Source: Atrina japonica
Lineage: Eukaryota > Mollusca > Bivalvia > Pterioida > Pinnidae
Length of the DNA stretch: 64,000 nucleotides
Assembly: GCA_030159075.1 (NCBI GenBank)
Contig: BROG01000003.1
Coordinates: 3,331,001 to 3,395,000 of the forward strand
Direction: 5' to 3'
The notes beneath the pieces were generated by a model. That model saw nothing but the letters and a program-made list of their open reading frames with translations, was not told the origin of the DNA and made no database searches. The translations under genes and the position numbers were made by a program. Within the stretch, counting starts at the first letter, position 1; each line of letters begins with the position of its first letter. Positions 53,252 through 64,000 of the stretch are shown here, piece after piece.

Positions 53252-53259
53252 TATATATA
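53252..53259 (-). promoter_or_regulatory. TATA box of vitellogenin
   Basis: TATATATA within TTATATATAA lies about 52-60 nt above the start codon on the minus strand. A start of transcription 25-30 nt downstream, near 53,228, would leave a 5' leader of about 28 nt, short as is common for vitellogenin genes. A 10-bp palindrome GGACATGTCC (53234-53243) lies between, and TGACCACACGTCA (53279-53291), a spaced TGAC/GTCA pair, lies 20 bp upstream. Confidence 0.65.
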
Positions 53260-53294
53260 ACTATAGTTGCCCGTAGCATGACCACACGTCAAAA

Positions 53295-53825
53295 AAGTTA
53301 TGTGAATTTTTAAATTGATGTATGGAAGACCGAAATCAACATAATTGAAACGTCGTGAAAGTCGTTGTGAAAGTATTGTAAATGTGTCTACCTAAAATAA
53401 TGAACTTGAATTCTAATTTACATTTTTTGGTTTTAAAAGATGAAAAGCGTTTAATCAATTTATTGGACTTCCTTTGTTTATTTACTTAATTCATTCCAGT
53501 TTCGATGTCAAGTTAACATTTTTCTATCAAAAACTACCGGAAAATATTACATTCTTATTGTTCTAAAATCGCATCACTAATTAAGACACACATGTAGAAA
53601 AAGAATTACAGCATCGATAACACGTTGTATTTGAATTTGGATGTTGTTTTACGACATATTCAACAATTATTGGTTCAATTCAAAATTCAAAATCTGTGTA
53701 TTTATGGAAACTTTATAGCAGGTTACATCCCAATAATATCAATATATTGGTTTATACTACACGTACCTACATCACCTCAAATTGCCAGAATGAAGAAAGC
53801 TCAACCATGTACGTACAAACAAATA
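53295..53825. other. Upstream flank of vitellogenin, nothing recognised
   Basis: AT-rich sequence without a convincing exon, conserved motif or repeat. It presumably holds more of the vitellogenin promoter. Confidence 0.4.
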
Positions 53826-53827
53826 AT

Positions 53828-53985
53828 ATACGACCGGTCAACAGGATGTACACTCCTCCATGTCACCTGATCCCACCTCTGTATTTCCAGAGTTCCGTGT
53901 TTGTCCAGTATTCAACAGATCTGCATATGTATCCTGGACACCCCGAAGATTTATACTTTGGTATCTGGGATTTTACACATAGATA
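53828..53985 (+). repeat. Dispersed bivalve-type repeat, forward copy
   Basis: GACCGGTCAACAGGATGTAC, ACCTGATCCCACCTCTGT, CGTGTTTGTCCAG and TTATACTTTGGTATCTGGGA match the family at 39411 and 55785. The short open frame across it is a repeat by-product. Confidence 0.7.
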
Positions 53986-54155
53986 ATGTTAAATTGTTGA
54001 AACAGATTAGTATATCATCCGAAACTTCGATGTATTTATCCTGTTTCAGTTTCTGTAACTTGCCAATTTCAAAGATTCAAATATTAAGACGATGGTACAG
54101 TCTGAATATGAAGCGGTCAGACAGGGTTTCTCTCTCCTCCATGATAGCCTACCTG

Positions 54156-54400
<245 letters not shown>

Positions 54401-54754
54401 TTAGAAATGATCACATGTATTTGGTTGTATTCGCTATATTGCAGTATGCTGCAAAGATAAAATCAGACAAATGCTGCAAGGCCGTTGTTTTAAATAAATT
54501 TCATCTTAGGCGATTCTGTAACATTGTGATGTATTTTGTTTTGACGATATCATTCCCATATCATCTAAGGAAACACTTGGCATCAGATGGACCAATAGTG
54601 TTATTCATTTACAACAATGAATAAGATATATTGGTATGGCTTACTGGATTGTAATCTTGAGCTTATGATATTGATTAGTAATAATAAGACGTTAATTCTT
54701 TGTGTATACGTGAAATTTTATCTTAAAATGTGTTCCGTCGCATTGTATATGTTG

Positions 54755-54860
54755 ATTTCTGGTATGTCAGTTTTTCCTGTGACCAGTAGACAGGGGATGC
54801 TCACTCCTCCATGATACCTGATCCTTCCGTGGGTGTCCGCGTTTGTCCCTAAACCACTGC
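54755..54860 (+). repeat. Dispersed bivalve-type repeat, truncated copy
   Basis: GACCAGTAGACAGGGGATGC then TCACTCCTCCATGATACCTG and GTGTCCGCGTTTGTCC. The middle is shortened relative to other copies. Confidence 0.6.
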
Positions 54861-55499
54861 ACATTGTCGCACAGCTCTTTATTACACTTTAGTATATATC
54901 ATTACATATTTGATATCGGTATATTTCGGATATATTATTGTAATTGTGTCTATAGCTCACTTTAAATTTTGAAATTCAAAATTGCTTACTTTTAAACTTA
55001 AAATGACAATTGTAATTCGTTGTACGGTTTTATAGTTTTTTTAGTTGGCTGAAATTCTCAGTATTACTGTGGTATATAATTTTATATCCCCGTTGTGTTT
55101 CCATACTATAGCATCTGTATGTTCTGTTCATTTTCACAGAACTTGACTTGTTTGTTTTTTATTTTACAAATGATGAGGTAGGCGGTTTGCTACTAAACTG
55201 GAAAATTTGTATGTCACAACAATGATACTGTAAACATGCAAATGTCACAATTAAACATTTTCACACAGATTAAATGTTGAAAATTAAATTGATCCAATGA
55301 AGTATGTGAAGAGTAAATGCATACGATTTTTTATTTTTATCTAAAATGAACTAAATCTTATTAAGTGTTTCAGCTCATAATCTAAGGTGTTTAAGAGTGA
55401 AACGTCTGACAGAAATCAGCCTTTGTACAATTTCTATATGCAAAATATTAAAAAGCATATTTTAATCAAAACGTTGAAATCAGAAAAATATAGATGCTT

Positions 55500-55504
<5 letters not shown>

Positions 55505-55540
<36 letters not shown>

Positions 55541-55563
55541 AAGAGAGACAGAGACGAAAACAT

Positions 55564-55633
<70 letters not shown>

Positions 55634-55655
55634 TTGCGCGTGTGTGTGTGTGTAC
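55505..55655. repeat. (GA)n, (TA)n and (TG)n microsatellites
   Basis: A GA tract at 55505-55537, TA units at 55567-55628 and a short TG tract at 55638-55652. Confidence 0.95.
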
Positions 55656-55784
55656 CTGTGTTAATGTTAAATATTATACCACAAAGATTCTACAGAGAAA
55701 AAGGAAGTATAGGACGTTTCATTATTTACAAAATAAAATATATTTGACGCTTTGATAGCTGTTTATATATGTATATATGTTTCA

Positions 55785-55960
55785 TTGGACTTGACTGTGG
55801 ACTCACGGCGTGTGTGACCGGTCGACAGGGGATGCTTACTCCTCCATGGCACCTGATCCCACCTCTTGGTTTCCAGAGGTCCGTGTTTGTCCATTTTTAC
55901 CGGATTTGTATCTATGTCCTGGACATTCTATTGATTTATGCTTTTGTATCCGAGGTTTTT
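55785..55960 (+). repeat. Dispersed bivalve-type repeat, forward copy
   Basis: GACTGTGGACTCACGGCG, GACCGGTCGACAGGGGATGC, TTACTCCTCCATGGCACCTG and GTGTTTGTCCATTTTTACCG. Nearly identical over about 120 bp to 39411-39545. Confidence 0.75.
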
Positions 55961-55984
55961 ATATATAAACAAATACAGATATAA

Positions 55985-56130
55985 CAAGGTACCTACAAAC
56001 TCAGCATGCCCCGGCTGGAGTTCGAACCCTCAACCTACGGCACCAATCGCCTGTCGGCTCTCATACCCATTTGGCCATCTACGCGTTCACGTGAACCCAA
56101 GCTGGGGCATGGTGAGTTTGTAGGTAACTT
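55985..56130 (-). mobile_element. tRNA-like sequence inside a long inverted repeat
   Basis: Arms of about 30 bp (GGTACCTACAAACTCAGCAT / CATGGTGAGTTTGTAGGTAA, continuing GCCCCGGCT / AGCTGGGGC) enclose, on the minus strand, a box A-like TGGCCAAATGG and box B-like GGGTTCGAACTC. It may be a SINE caught in a foldback or a tRNA-derived MITE. A functional tRNA cloverleaf was not verified. Confidence 0.5.
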
Positions 56131-56203
56131 GTTATTTAAAGGTCCATAGTAAATGATATGCTGTAGTGATATTTGAGCAGACAGAGACGAAAACATTTTA
56201 TAA

Positions 56204-56215
<12 letters not shown>

Positions 56216-56251
<36 letters not shown>

Positions 56252-56275
56252 GTGTGTGTGTGTGTGTATGTGTGT
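56216..56275. repeat. (TA)n(TG)n microsatellite
   Basis: TA units followed by TG units and GTATG variants. Confidence 0.9.
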
Positions 56276-56428
56276 GCATGCATGTGTACGTTTAAAAAAT
56301 TAATATCCAACACAATCTTAATTTTGATCATAGATTGTTGCACACACATTCAAGCGCACAAAGTGTAACAAACCAGACAATTTATCAGTAAGTTCAATAG
56401 ATTAGCTGTGAAACTAAATACAGAATCA

Positions 56429-56532
<104 letters not shown>

Positions 56533-57054
56533 TTCAGTTTGCCTGTAATAGAAAGTCGTACATATTTTTCATATTAGACTAGTTCGTTTTTTATAGTCCG
56601 TGTCATCAACAAACACTAGATAATTTTCACATTGTAGTGAAAATGCATTTAAAGTAAGTTCGATACAAAAAGAAATGCAAGACGATTAAAACGTGAAACA
56701 GTTTATTGATCATGAACCAATCTACATGTCTTAAATATTAATAATAAAATCGCAAATATGATTTTAACAAATAGTTGCACAAGTTTTATGTTACGTCTAT
56801 ACTTGGCAAATCACAAGTCCATGTGGAAAAAATAACAAAGTGGAATAAATATGATTTGAAAGAAATCGGTAAAATCACATTCATATAAACGGATTTCATT
56901 AAAATCAATAACGATAAAATACAAATATCCCAATGGTAAATGAGTACCGTAATAGAAGCTTTCAAGTTTATATACAAAGAAAGAAGAGAATTCACTGAGC
57001 AACTATAATATTAAAAGTTTAGGTATTGGTGCAATGATCTGGCGTCTGTAAAAA

Positions 57055-57745
57055 CAAGTAGATATTGTGCACAATTTCTGTTGTAAACGACACATAATCC
57101 AACATGATATCGGCAGTGAATTGATTAGACATCGTACACAAGATCGTAAATCGATATGATGCCAATTAATTTACATATCGTAAAACGAAGTCTTGATGTA
57201 TTTTAATAAATAATCACGTTCCAAATTTTTTGCGATATGATATCGTGTAAAATTGAGGTTGTTATCTACAACACAAAATGCACGATTTGTGGCACAAAAC
57301 AATGGCATCATTTGTTATTATTGTCCTTTTGTGCTGTAAACCGATATGATATCATGCACGATGTATGCTATTAACAAGATATCATAAATGATTCGTGTTG
57401 TAAAACTATGACATCGAGTAGGAACTGTGCTACTGAAGAACTCAGTGTGCATTTCTGCTACGAAACAATAGGATACCGTGTATGTGCTGTAAACGATCAG
57501 ATATCGTTTTATGTGCTGCAAACTACAAGATAGTGGGTATGTGCTGTAAGCGATCAGATATCGTGTATTTTGTGCTGTAAACCACCACATATCGTGTATG
57601 AGCTGTAAACTACCAAATAATGTGTAACCTGTGCTGTAAATGATCAGATATCGTGTATGTGCTGTAAACTACCAGATATCGTGTGTAATAAGTGCTGTAA
57701 ACTATTAGATATCCTGTGCAATGTGTTGTTAAATGAGAAGATATT
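57055..57745. repeat. Minisatellite, about 28-35-bp unit, about 15 degenerate copies
   Basis: GTGCTGTAAAC, GATCAGATATCGTGT and AT(A/G)(T/C) recur, clearest from 57480 to 57700, decaying to the left. No gene is seen. Confidence 0.75.
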
Positions 57746-57749
57746 ACAC

Positions 57750-60210
57750 AAAATCCAACACATTTTAAGAGTGCTTTCCTAAGCCAATAAACCTTATTTC
57801 ACTGATAAATATTTTTGTTTATTCAACTATCAAAATGAGGTGAAGCGAGATCAATGGAAAAATCACATATAAACCTTTCTCTGACGTGAAATAATGTTTA
57901 GATATTACTTCGTATGCATCTTTTGTCTTTGTACTTCTCATTGGATTTTGAATTGACTCAAATATATTTCATGTCATCATTTCGAGTCTTATGTAAAATT
58001 CCGTTTCGAATATTAAAAGATTTCTAAAATGCTACGTTTTGCATAGAATAGCAAATCTTCCTAAACAAAATACATGCATAAAGAAAATAACAGGGCATGT
58101 GTCTGTGTATCTGTTTGTGTGTGTGTGTTTGTGTGTGTGTTTATCTGTTTGTATGTGCGCGTGTATCTGTGGCTGTGTGTGTGCATGCGTGCGAGTGTGT
58201 GTAAAAATAATTAAGATCGATTAATAGTTTAGACGATATCGTGAATTTGTTTGATAAACACTTACAACTGTTTTTCAATGATATTAATTTTCCAGTTATA
58301 CAGTGCCAACAAATTTATTGGTGGGAGAGAATGTTCCCTGAAAAAGACGATTGACCAACAGGAACTTCTGACAAAATCAGCTTAGATTCCAGTAAAGGTC
58401 CATTATAACTAGCCTTGAATGACTTCTTTATTAAAGGGGCAATATTCTTATAACTCGGTCACGCCCCTCCCCAACACACACATACATAGACACGGCAAAA
58501 CAATGGTTTTACAGGTGTATAAGCCGTAATGCAATGTGTCTGTGTACTTGTATAATTTCCCAAATCATCAGCTCCTTGTTACAGAAAATGCCGTATACGA
58601 TGGATAATATAACCCTAATACTATGAACAACATGTTGTTCCGTTGGATATACAGCTTTCTGTTGCAAGCAGTGCGAAATATACTATTGTTCTGAGTGATA
58701 AACACTACTGCTGGAAATATATATCGTAATGTTGTACTGATGTAGGTAATACAAAGGTTTCTTATGAACAACAAAACTTACTGTAATGGACATTTTCAAC
58801 AGTTAATGTTTAGAATATATTATTATCCCTGTACAGAAAACTATGTTTGTTGTGTGAATAAGTGTTTGTGCCGAAAATGTTAAAAACAAAATAATCAAAA
58901 AGAATTCTTATTCATCAGATCATTACACCAAAGTCATAGAAGAAAAAAACAAAGTATGTAGGTTATAAATCGGTATTATCACACACCATTCAGACACTCT
59001 ACGTTGCATACTTCAAAGGATGGAAAACAGATTCTCTGGATGCACAGTGACATTTCCTTGCATAAAATAAGTTGTATCTGCATCCAAATGTTGACATAGA
59101 ATTAATTAATATCTAGTAAGAATTATATACACAAAATGATAAAAATGAACTGCTAAATATTCTGTATAATATGACGTAGTAATAGAAATGTCTATTTCAC
59201 AATATAGCCAGAAATATGTCGGTTTCAGTGTCACTTAAACCACCTGAACTAAATCGAAGTAACTTTCATAAATGCTATACTGGTTGTAGTGACGATTAAA
59301 AGCTCCATAGATTCACTGGAATGGAGGAGAAAGGAATAACATATGCAGATATAAATGTAAAATTTATCATGGACACAATTACATGTAACTGACATGATAA
59401 TTATTCTTCTCAGTTTTATCAATAATAATTGATTACTTATAACATGTATATTTGAACCAGGAAATAGAATACAAAAAAAGATACAATATTGATTGTTACA
59501 GTCGAAATCATTCGCACCTTGTGAAATATACATACAAATTATCTAGATATGTCAAGTCTTGTGTTTAACAAGAACATTCAACTTTGAGAGATCAACTATA
59601 AAAGTTTTCATATGGAAACACAAAATATTATAAATGGTTAGAAATTTTTCACCTCTTTTGTCATTACAATACAGCAAAAGGTATTCATCATTATCATCAT
59701 GGGGATGCTGTGAATAGTCAGGAAGAAAAAAAATCAATGAAAAATTATAATCTGAGGAAAGTTTTCTTTACAAGATTTAAAACATGCATAAAATACATAT
59801 AAATGTTGTTTTATATATATACAGTATATTTACACATTCATTATGGAAGATTTCAAACAATGGATGATCTATAACAATCAACAGTGATACCACATGCTAG
59901 TGTCTGAATGCCAATGAGCATGACAAAGCAAGGGTGACAGGAAAATAGAGTTATCTACCTTGTCACACATCTAAAGATTAAGTAGAATCACATTATAAAC
60001 CCTGTTATCTATATAACACAATCAATACAAACGTAACATTTACATCATCAAACATATCAAAGGCTTATTTTCTAAGTAGTTTCAAATTATGTTTCTAAAA
60101 ATTGTGAGTAAAACAACCAGAACTGTAACGCTTAAAAATCAGTTATATATATGTACATCAAGTCTCAACATTTAATAATATACATCTACAGATTTTTATC
60201 TCTTTATCAG
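57750..60210. other. AT-rich intergenic stretch, nothing recognised
   Basis: Apart from a GT-rich patch (58095-58203) and an isolated ATTAAAGGGGCA word at 58434, I see no exon-like frame with splice sites and no clear repeat. A long 3' UTR of an outside gene cannot be excluded. Confidence 0.35.
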
Positions 60211-60225
60211 TTATCTTTATATATA

Positions 60226-60632
60226 CCGTATACTTGTACATGATTATTTTCGCCCCGTGTTATTTTCACCATACAACACTTGTAAACAGTTTTTACCCCC
60301 GTTTTAAATTTGCCCAGACTCATTACATATTCATTGAAAAAATGTTTATCTCATGACCTTCGTGTGTAACAATCAACGATTTTATCAGTACTGAAATATG
60401 ATTTTATTTGACCGCGAAGTTTTATGTCTTAATTTATATTATGTATTATTTTCTATCTGCATTTTACATTTAAGTGTAAACAATTTTATTTGTTATCTAA
60501 AATTAAATTTATAATATAAACTCTCTTTAATTACTAAAAACATGAATTTACCGTTCCGAATTGGCCCACTGATGATGAGGGCGAAAGGGCTGAAAATAAA
60601 GCGGGGGCAAAAATTCCCCTATTTACAGTATA
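60226..60632. repeat. Decayed inverted-repeat element
   Basis: TATACCGTATACTTGTACAT with TTATTTTCGCCCC at the left is mirrored loosely by GGGGCAAAAATTCCCC and TATTTACAGTATA at the right. It may be an old MITE. Confidence 0.4.
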
Positions 60633-61954
60633 TAAACTATGGACACATCTGGTTTTTACATAATTGCATGCTTTTTTCACTAAACTTGTATCCTTACAGT
60701 TAAAACCTTTGATTTGTTACATTTTGAAACATTGGTCGATTGGTTCTAAATCTTGATCCGTTAAGTCCAAATTTTCATCCCCTAGTACACTCATCTCTTA
60801 AAATGTAACTATTACTGTTCAACACTTTTCTGTTCAAACCCTTAATATCATAATCTTCTACACCTCAAAACCTTAATCTCCTTCAGTGTAAAGTATCCAC
60901 GGTGTGTCAGGTACTTACAGCGGGTCATAAATTGCGGCATTACATCTTTACCTCCTACTCAATATGAGCGGTCAAATGTAGAATAACAAAATATTTTCAC
61001 TGGAATTTAAAGTTAAGCAGTAAATATTTGAAATTTGCATTGCATGGCAAATATCCAGATGAAAGCAATTTCACTGAATTTGATACATAAAAATGATTTC
61101 TGAATTAACAAATCTTGCTAATAAAATTCAGCTGCATAGATATGAATAAAAATAACCATCCCACAACACATGTATAACTCATGGTGAATAGTAAAAATTT
61201 TTAGTTGTTACCATCTATGTCAGTGTTGTTTTTTTTCTTTATTATACTATATAATATAGGGACTTTAAATTTGTTCTTTTGCAAAATTTCATGAGGTAAA
61301 ATTTTAGGTTTATTTTCTTGTAAGTTGATGGTTTTTTGAGGTAATTATATGATGGGTTGAACAAACCAACATCAACTTAACAGGTAGTAATCAAAGATTA
61401 CAAAGCACTCCTCCCATTATCAAAAATTTTTACATCCCCTTAACCATTCTTCTGAACCCCGATATTGACAATAAACATAGTACCAAAACAGGGTCATTTT
61501 TACAAAATATATAGGGGCTAATCCAAATCCTGGAGCGTACTGGTCGGGGATCAGTAGTTAGCGAGGATTAATAGCCGGCTATTGCATTATTTCGGCTATA
61601 TAAAACACAATTTTGTGAGATTCATCAATCATCAGCTGGTGGGCATTTTTCTCCGAGAGATGGGGAAAAATATTGTCATGGTACATATTAAAGACGAAAT
61701 CGAATCATAGCCTGGTACTGATCCTAGCCAAATACTGGTCCAGGACCAGTGGCATTTGCTAAAAATCATGTAAGCTATATCTTGTACAAGGTAAGCTGAT
61801 GTAGAAGCTGTAGAAATATGTAAACCTGAATTCAACCAATCTTCTGAACCAGACGCCAACGCTGACGTCCCCACAACTTCCCTCATCTTTGTATCAAATG
61901 ATATGAAAACCTAGAAGCTGAGAATCCGACTTTTTTTCTGATTTTATAGTCTAA

Positions 61955-62165
61955 ATAAAATCTCAGATACCAAAGTATAAATCTTCAGGATGTCCAGGAT
62001 ACATATACAAATCTGGTGATATTGGACAATCACGGAACTCTGGAAATCCAGAGATGGGATCAGGTGACATGGAGAAGTAAGTATGCCCTGTTGAGCGGTC
62101 ACATCCGCCATGAGTCCACAGTCAAACTCAAATGAAATAGATGAGCAAGAAATCCTCATCACAAT
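61955..62165 (-). repeat. Dispersed bivalve-type repeat, reverse copy
   Basis: CAGATACCAAAGTATAAATC, AATCCAGAGATGGGATCAGG, AAGTAAGTATGCCCTGTTGA and GCGGTCACATCCGCCATGAG are the reverse complement of the 53828 and 55785 copies. Confidence 0.75.
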
Positions 62166-62169
62166 GGGT

Positions 62170-64000
62170 ACAGACAACTCAACAGTATTTAGTGAAACAG
62201 AGTAATCACAAAGAAGACTATTATACTGATCGCAAAATTGTCCAAACGGTGACATCAAATGCGATTTTCGATAACCCTGTGCTAATGACTTGTCAGTAAT
62301 TAGTTTACCTCTGTATATGAAAATATATTGAAGATGCCCTGGCATTTCGGATCATTTATAAGATATAAACACCAGGTGATTGAGGGATATTACTACTTAA
62401 ATGTGGAAAAATTACGATGGGAAAGCCGAAATCGTCGCGTTTGTTGTATAGCTTTAATGAACTGATAAACTGTCTTAAACAGTTAAGCTCCTTTTTACAC
62501 GTTTTTTGTCTTAATTATGGAAACAAATTTTAAAATAATGCAATAGATGATTCCTTTTTTGGTCATAATAAACATTTTACGATGGTCAAAATTAAAAAAT
62601 GAATTTAATGAAAACCAATAAATGAGCACTTTTAAAGTATCTGTTCATTCCTTTATTTTGGGTTAACGTTTTGAATTATAACTAAACATATTATAGAGAA
62701 TGTTGAAGTTTTGGATTATAACTAAATATACATGTATTTTAATTAATATTACAAGTCCAATATCACAAGAATTTGTCTTAGGTCTAAAATAAATAGCAAA
62801 TAATTATAGAAAATTGTTAAATAACTTATGTAACTAAAACAGTATACACTTTACGTCACAAGAATGGTACCTTTAACTGTTAAACACTTATCATACTTAA
62901 TAATTAATTACATTACACATAAGATACATGCTATATAGAGATCATAATTGGTTATATTTAGTTTTGAAATATATATGAGCATATATGAACATTTGTGAAA
63001 TAAATAATTACTTTCGTATTTACCAAGTATAACCATCACAACCATATAATAACAGTATTTCAAAATTAAAATCATTTACCCATCCGCTTCCTATTTTATC
63101 AAAGTAAACACTCACAATACTGAAATACATGACGAATGAATACTTACAATGGATACATTCAGGTTCCTATTTCATTGTTTTTCACAGAAATTACAAATTT
63201 CAAATCAATTTTTCAACATCAGTCGTAGAAAATAACTTGAAAAGTACAATGAAGATAAAATGCTAGTATGATTGATGATGGTAGATTAAAAATTTCTGGT
63301 TTATTTTCAAAATGATAAAATATTTTCACAACAACAAATTGGAGGAGTCATATTCACATTGCAATGCTATAAAAAGCATGGAAAATATGCCTCATTCATC
63401 TCTGTGGAAACCATTTTCCTTTTTTGATAAACTCTAACACACTTACAATACCGCTAATATTTATAATATTTCTCATTTTCATCTTCCAAAGTCTCCCGTC
63501 TTTTCATACAAACAAATCTTACAAACAAATGTTGTACTTTTGATTTTAAATTAATGTAATCATTACTCTCACATTTATAGGTCACTTGGTCATCCACACC
63601 ATTACTTGAGCCAACATTGACACATTTCATGCACCAACAAACTCATAGCCAATATTTGATGTACGTCTATTTTTATTCAAAACTCACGATACAGATAGAC
63701 TCAACAGCAAAATAAAGTTGTTGATGCAGACAGACACAGGGACAGATGAACAGTAATCGTCAATTTATTTACTGGTTTTTGCTTCGCAATCTGGCCAATA
63801 AGAATTTTCTTGTTCCAATCACTTAAAATAAATTCAGCAGGCAATAAGAGGATTTCCAAAAACATTTATTAACCAACTGATGCAAAGCAAAAACATTTAA
63901 CACGTTATTTATATGACAAAACAGTACAAAAATTGAAAATTATGTGCTATCAATATGTGCTGATAATTTACAATTTCCAGTAGCAGTACACTTTAACATA
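62170..64000. other. AT-rich right edge, nothing recognised
   Basis: No reading frame with coding character, no splice-framed exon and no clear tandem repeat is seen. It could be intergenic or the untranslated or intronic part of a gene beyond the window. Confidence 0.35.

Noticed and set aside
58434..58450. Fifth copy of the TTAA MITE
   Set aside because: Only ATTAAAGGGGCA matches; no mirrored end or shared interior was found nearby.

Overview
The window is AT-rich animal DNA with spliced genes, GT-AG introns, many micro- and minisatellites, SINEs and inverted-repeat elements. Its dispersed repeats and the large yolk-protein gene point to a mollusc, most likely a bivalve. The predicted vitellogenin of about 2,500 residues is nearer in size to the scallop proteins I remember (about 2,300) than to the oyster one (about 1,640). 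That placement comes from memory and is not proven here. I find two protein-coding genes, lying tail to tail.

Left part, 1-15,007, plus strand: the last nine coding exons of LTV1, a 40S ribosomal-subunit assembly factor. The N-terminal exon or exons lie before the window. Its introns hold inverted-repeat transposons (795-1799, 4852-6402, about 11347-12305, 14341-14627), a SINE, and a roughly 59-bp minisatellite (3838-4545) whose units each repeat the 3' splice site of the next exon.

Between the genes, 15,008-23,650: no further gene is seen. This stretch has LTV1 3' sequence of unknown length, decayed SINEs, a 241-bp inverted-repeat element and a 2.07-kb segmental duplication in direct tandem (18,666-22,815).

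Middle part, 53,200 down to 23,769, minus strand: a complete vitellogenin gene of 30 coding exons. The exon phases join without a break into 2,503 codons plus stop. It has a signal peptide, a vitellogenin N-terminal lipid-binding module, a glutamine-rich linker, an alpha-helical domain, a Ser/acidic stretch, one 2,178-nt exon coding 726 residues rich in Gln and Ser, and a C-terminal von Willebrand factor D domain with the GLCG motif. A TATA box lies just upstream and an AATAAA signal lies 93 nt past the stop. The most striking observation is a SINE with perfect 13-bp target duplications inserted exactly at the exon 5/intron 5 boundary, so the 5' splice site now comes from the SINE tail. The introns also carry four copies of one TTAA-flanked MITE and several long minisatellites.

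Right part, 53,260-64,000: no supported gene. It holds several copies of one dispersed repeat, long TA, TG and GA microsatellites, a palindromic tRNA-like element and a minisatellite near 57.1-57.7 kb. The rest is unannotated AT-rich sequence.

The two genes have no evident functional link. LTV1 is a housekeeping gene, while vitellogenin is typically made in female reproductive tissue.
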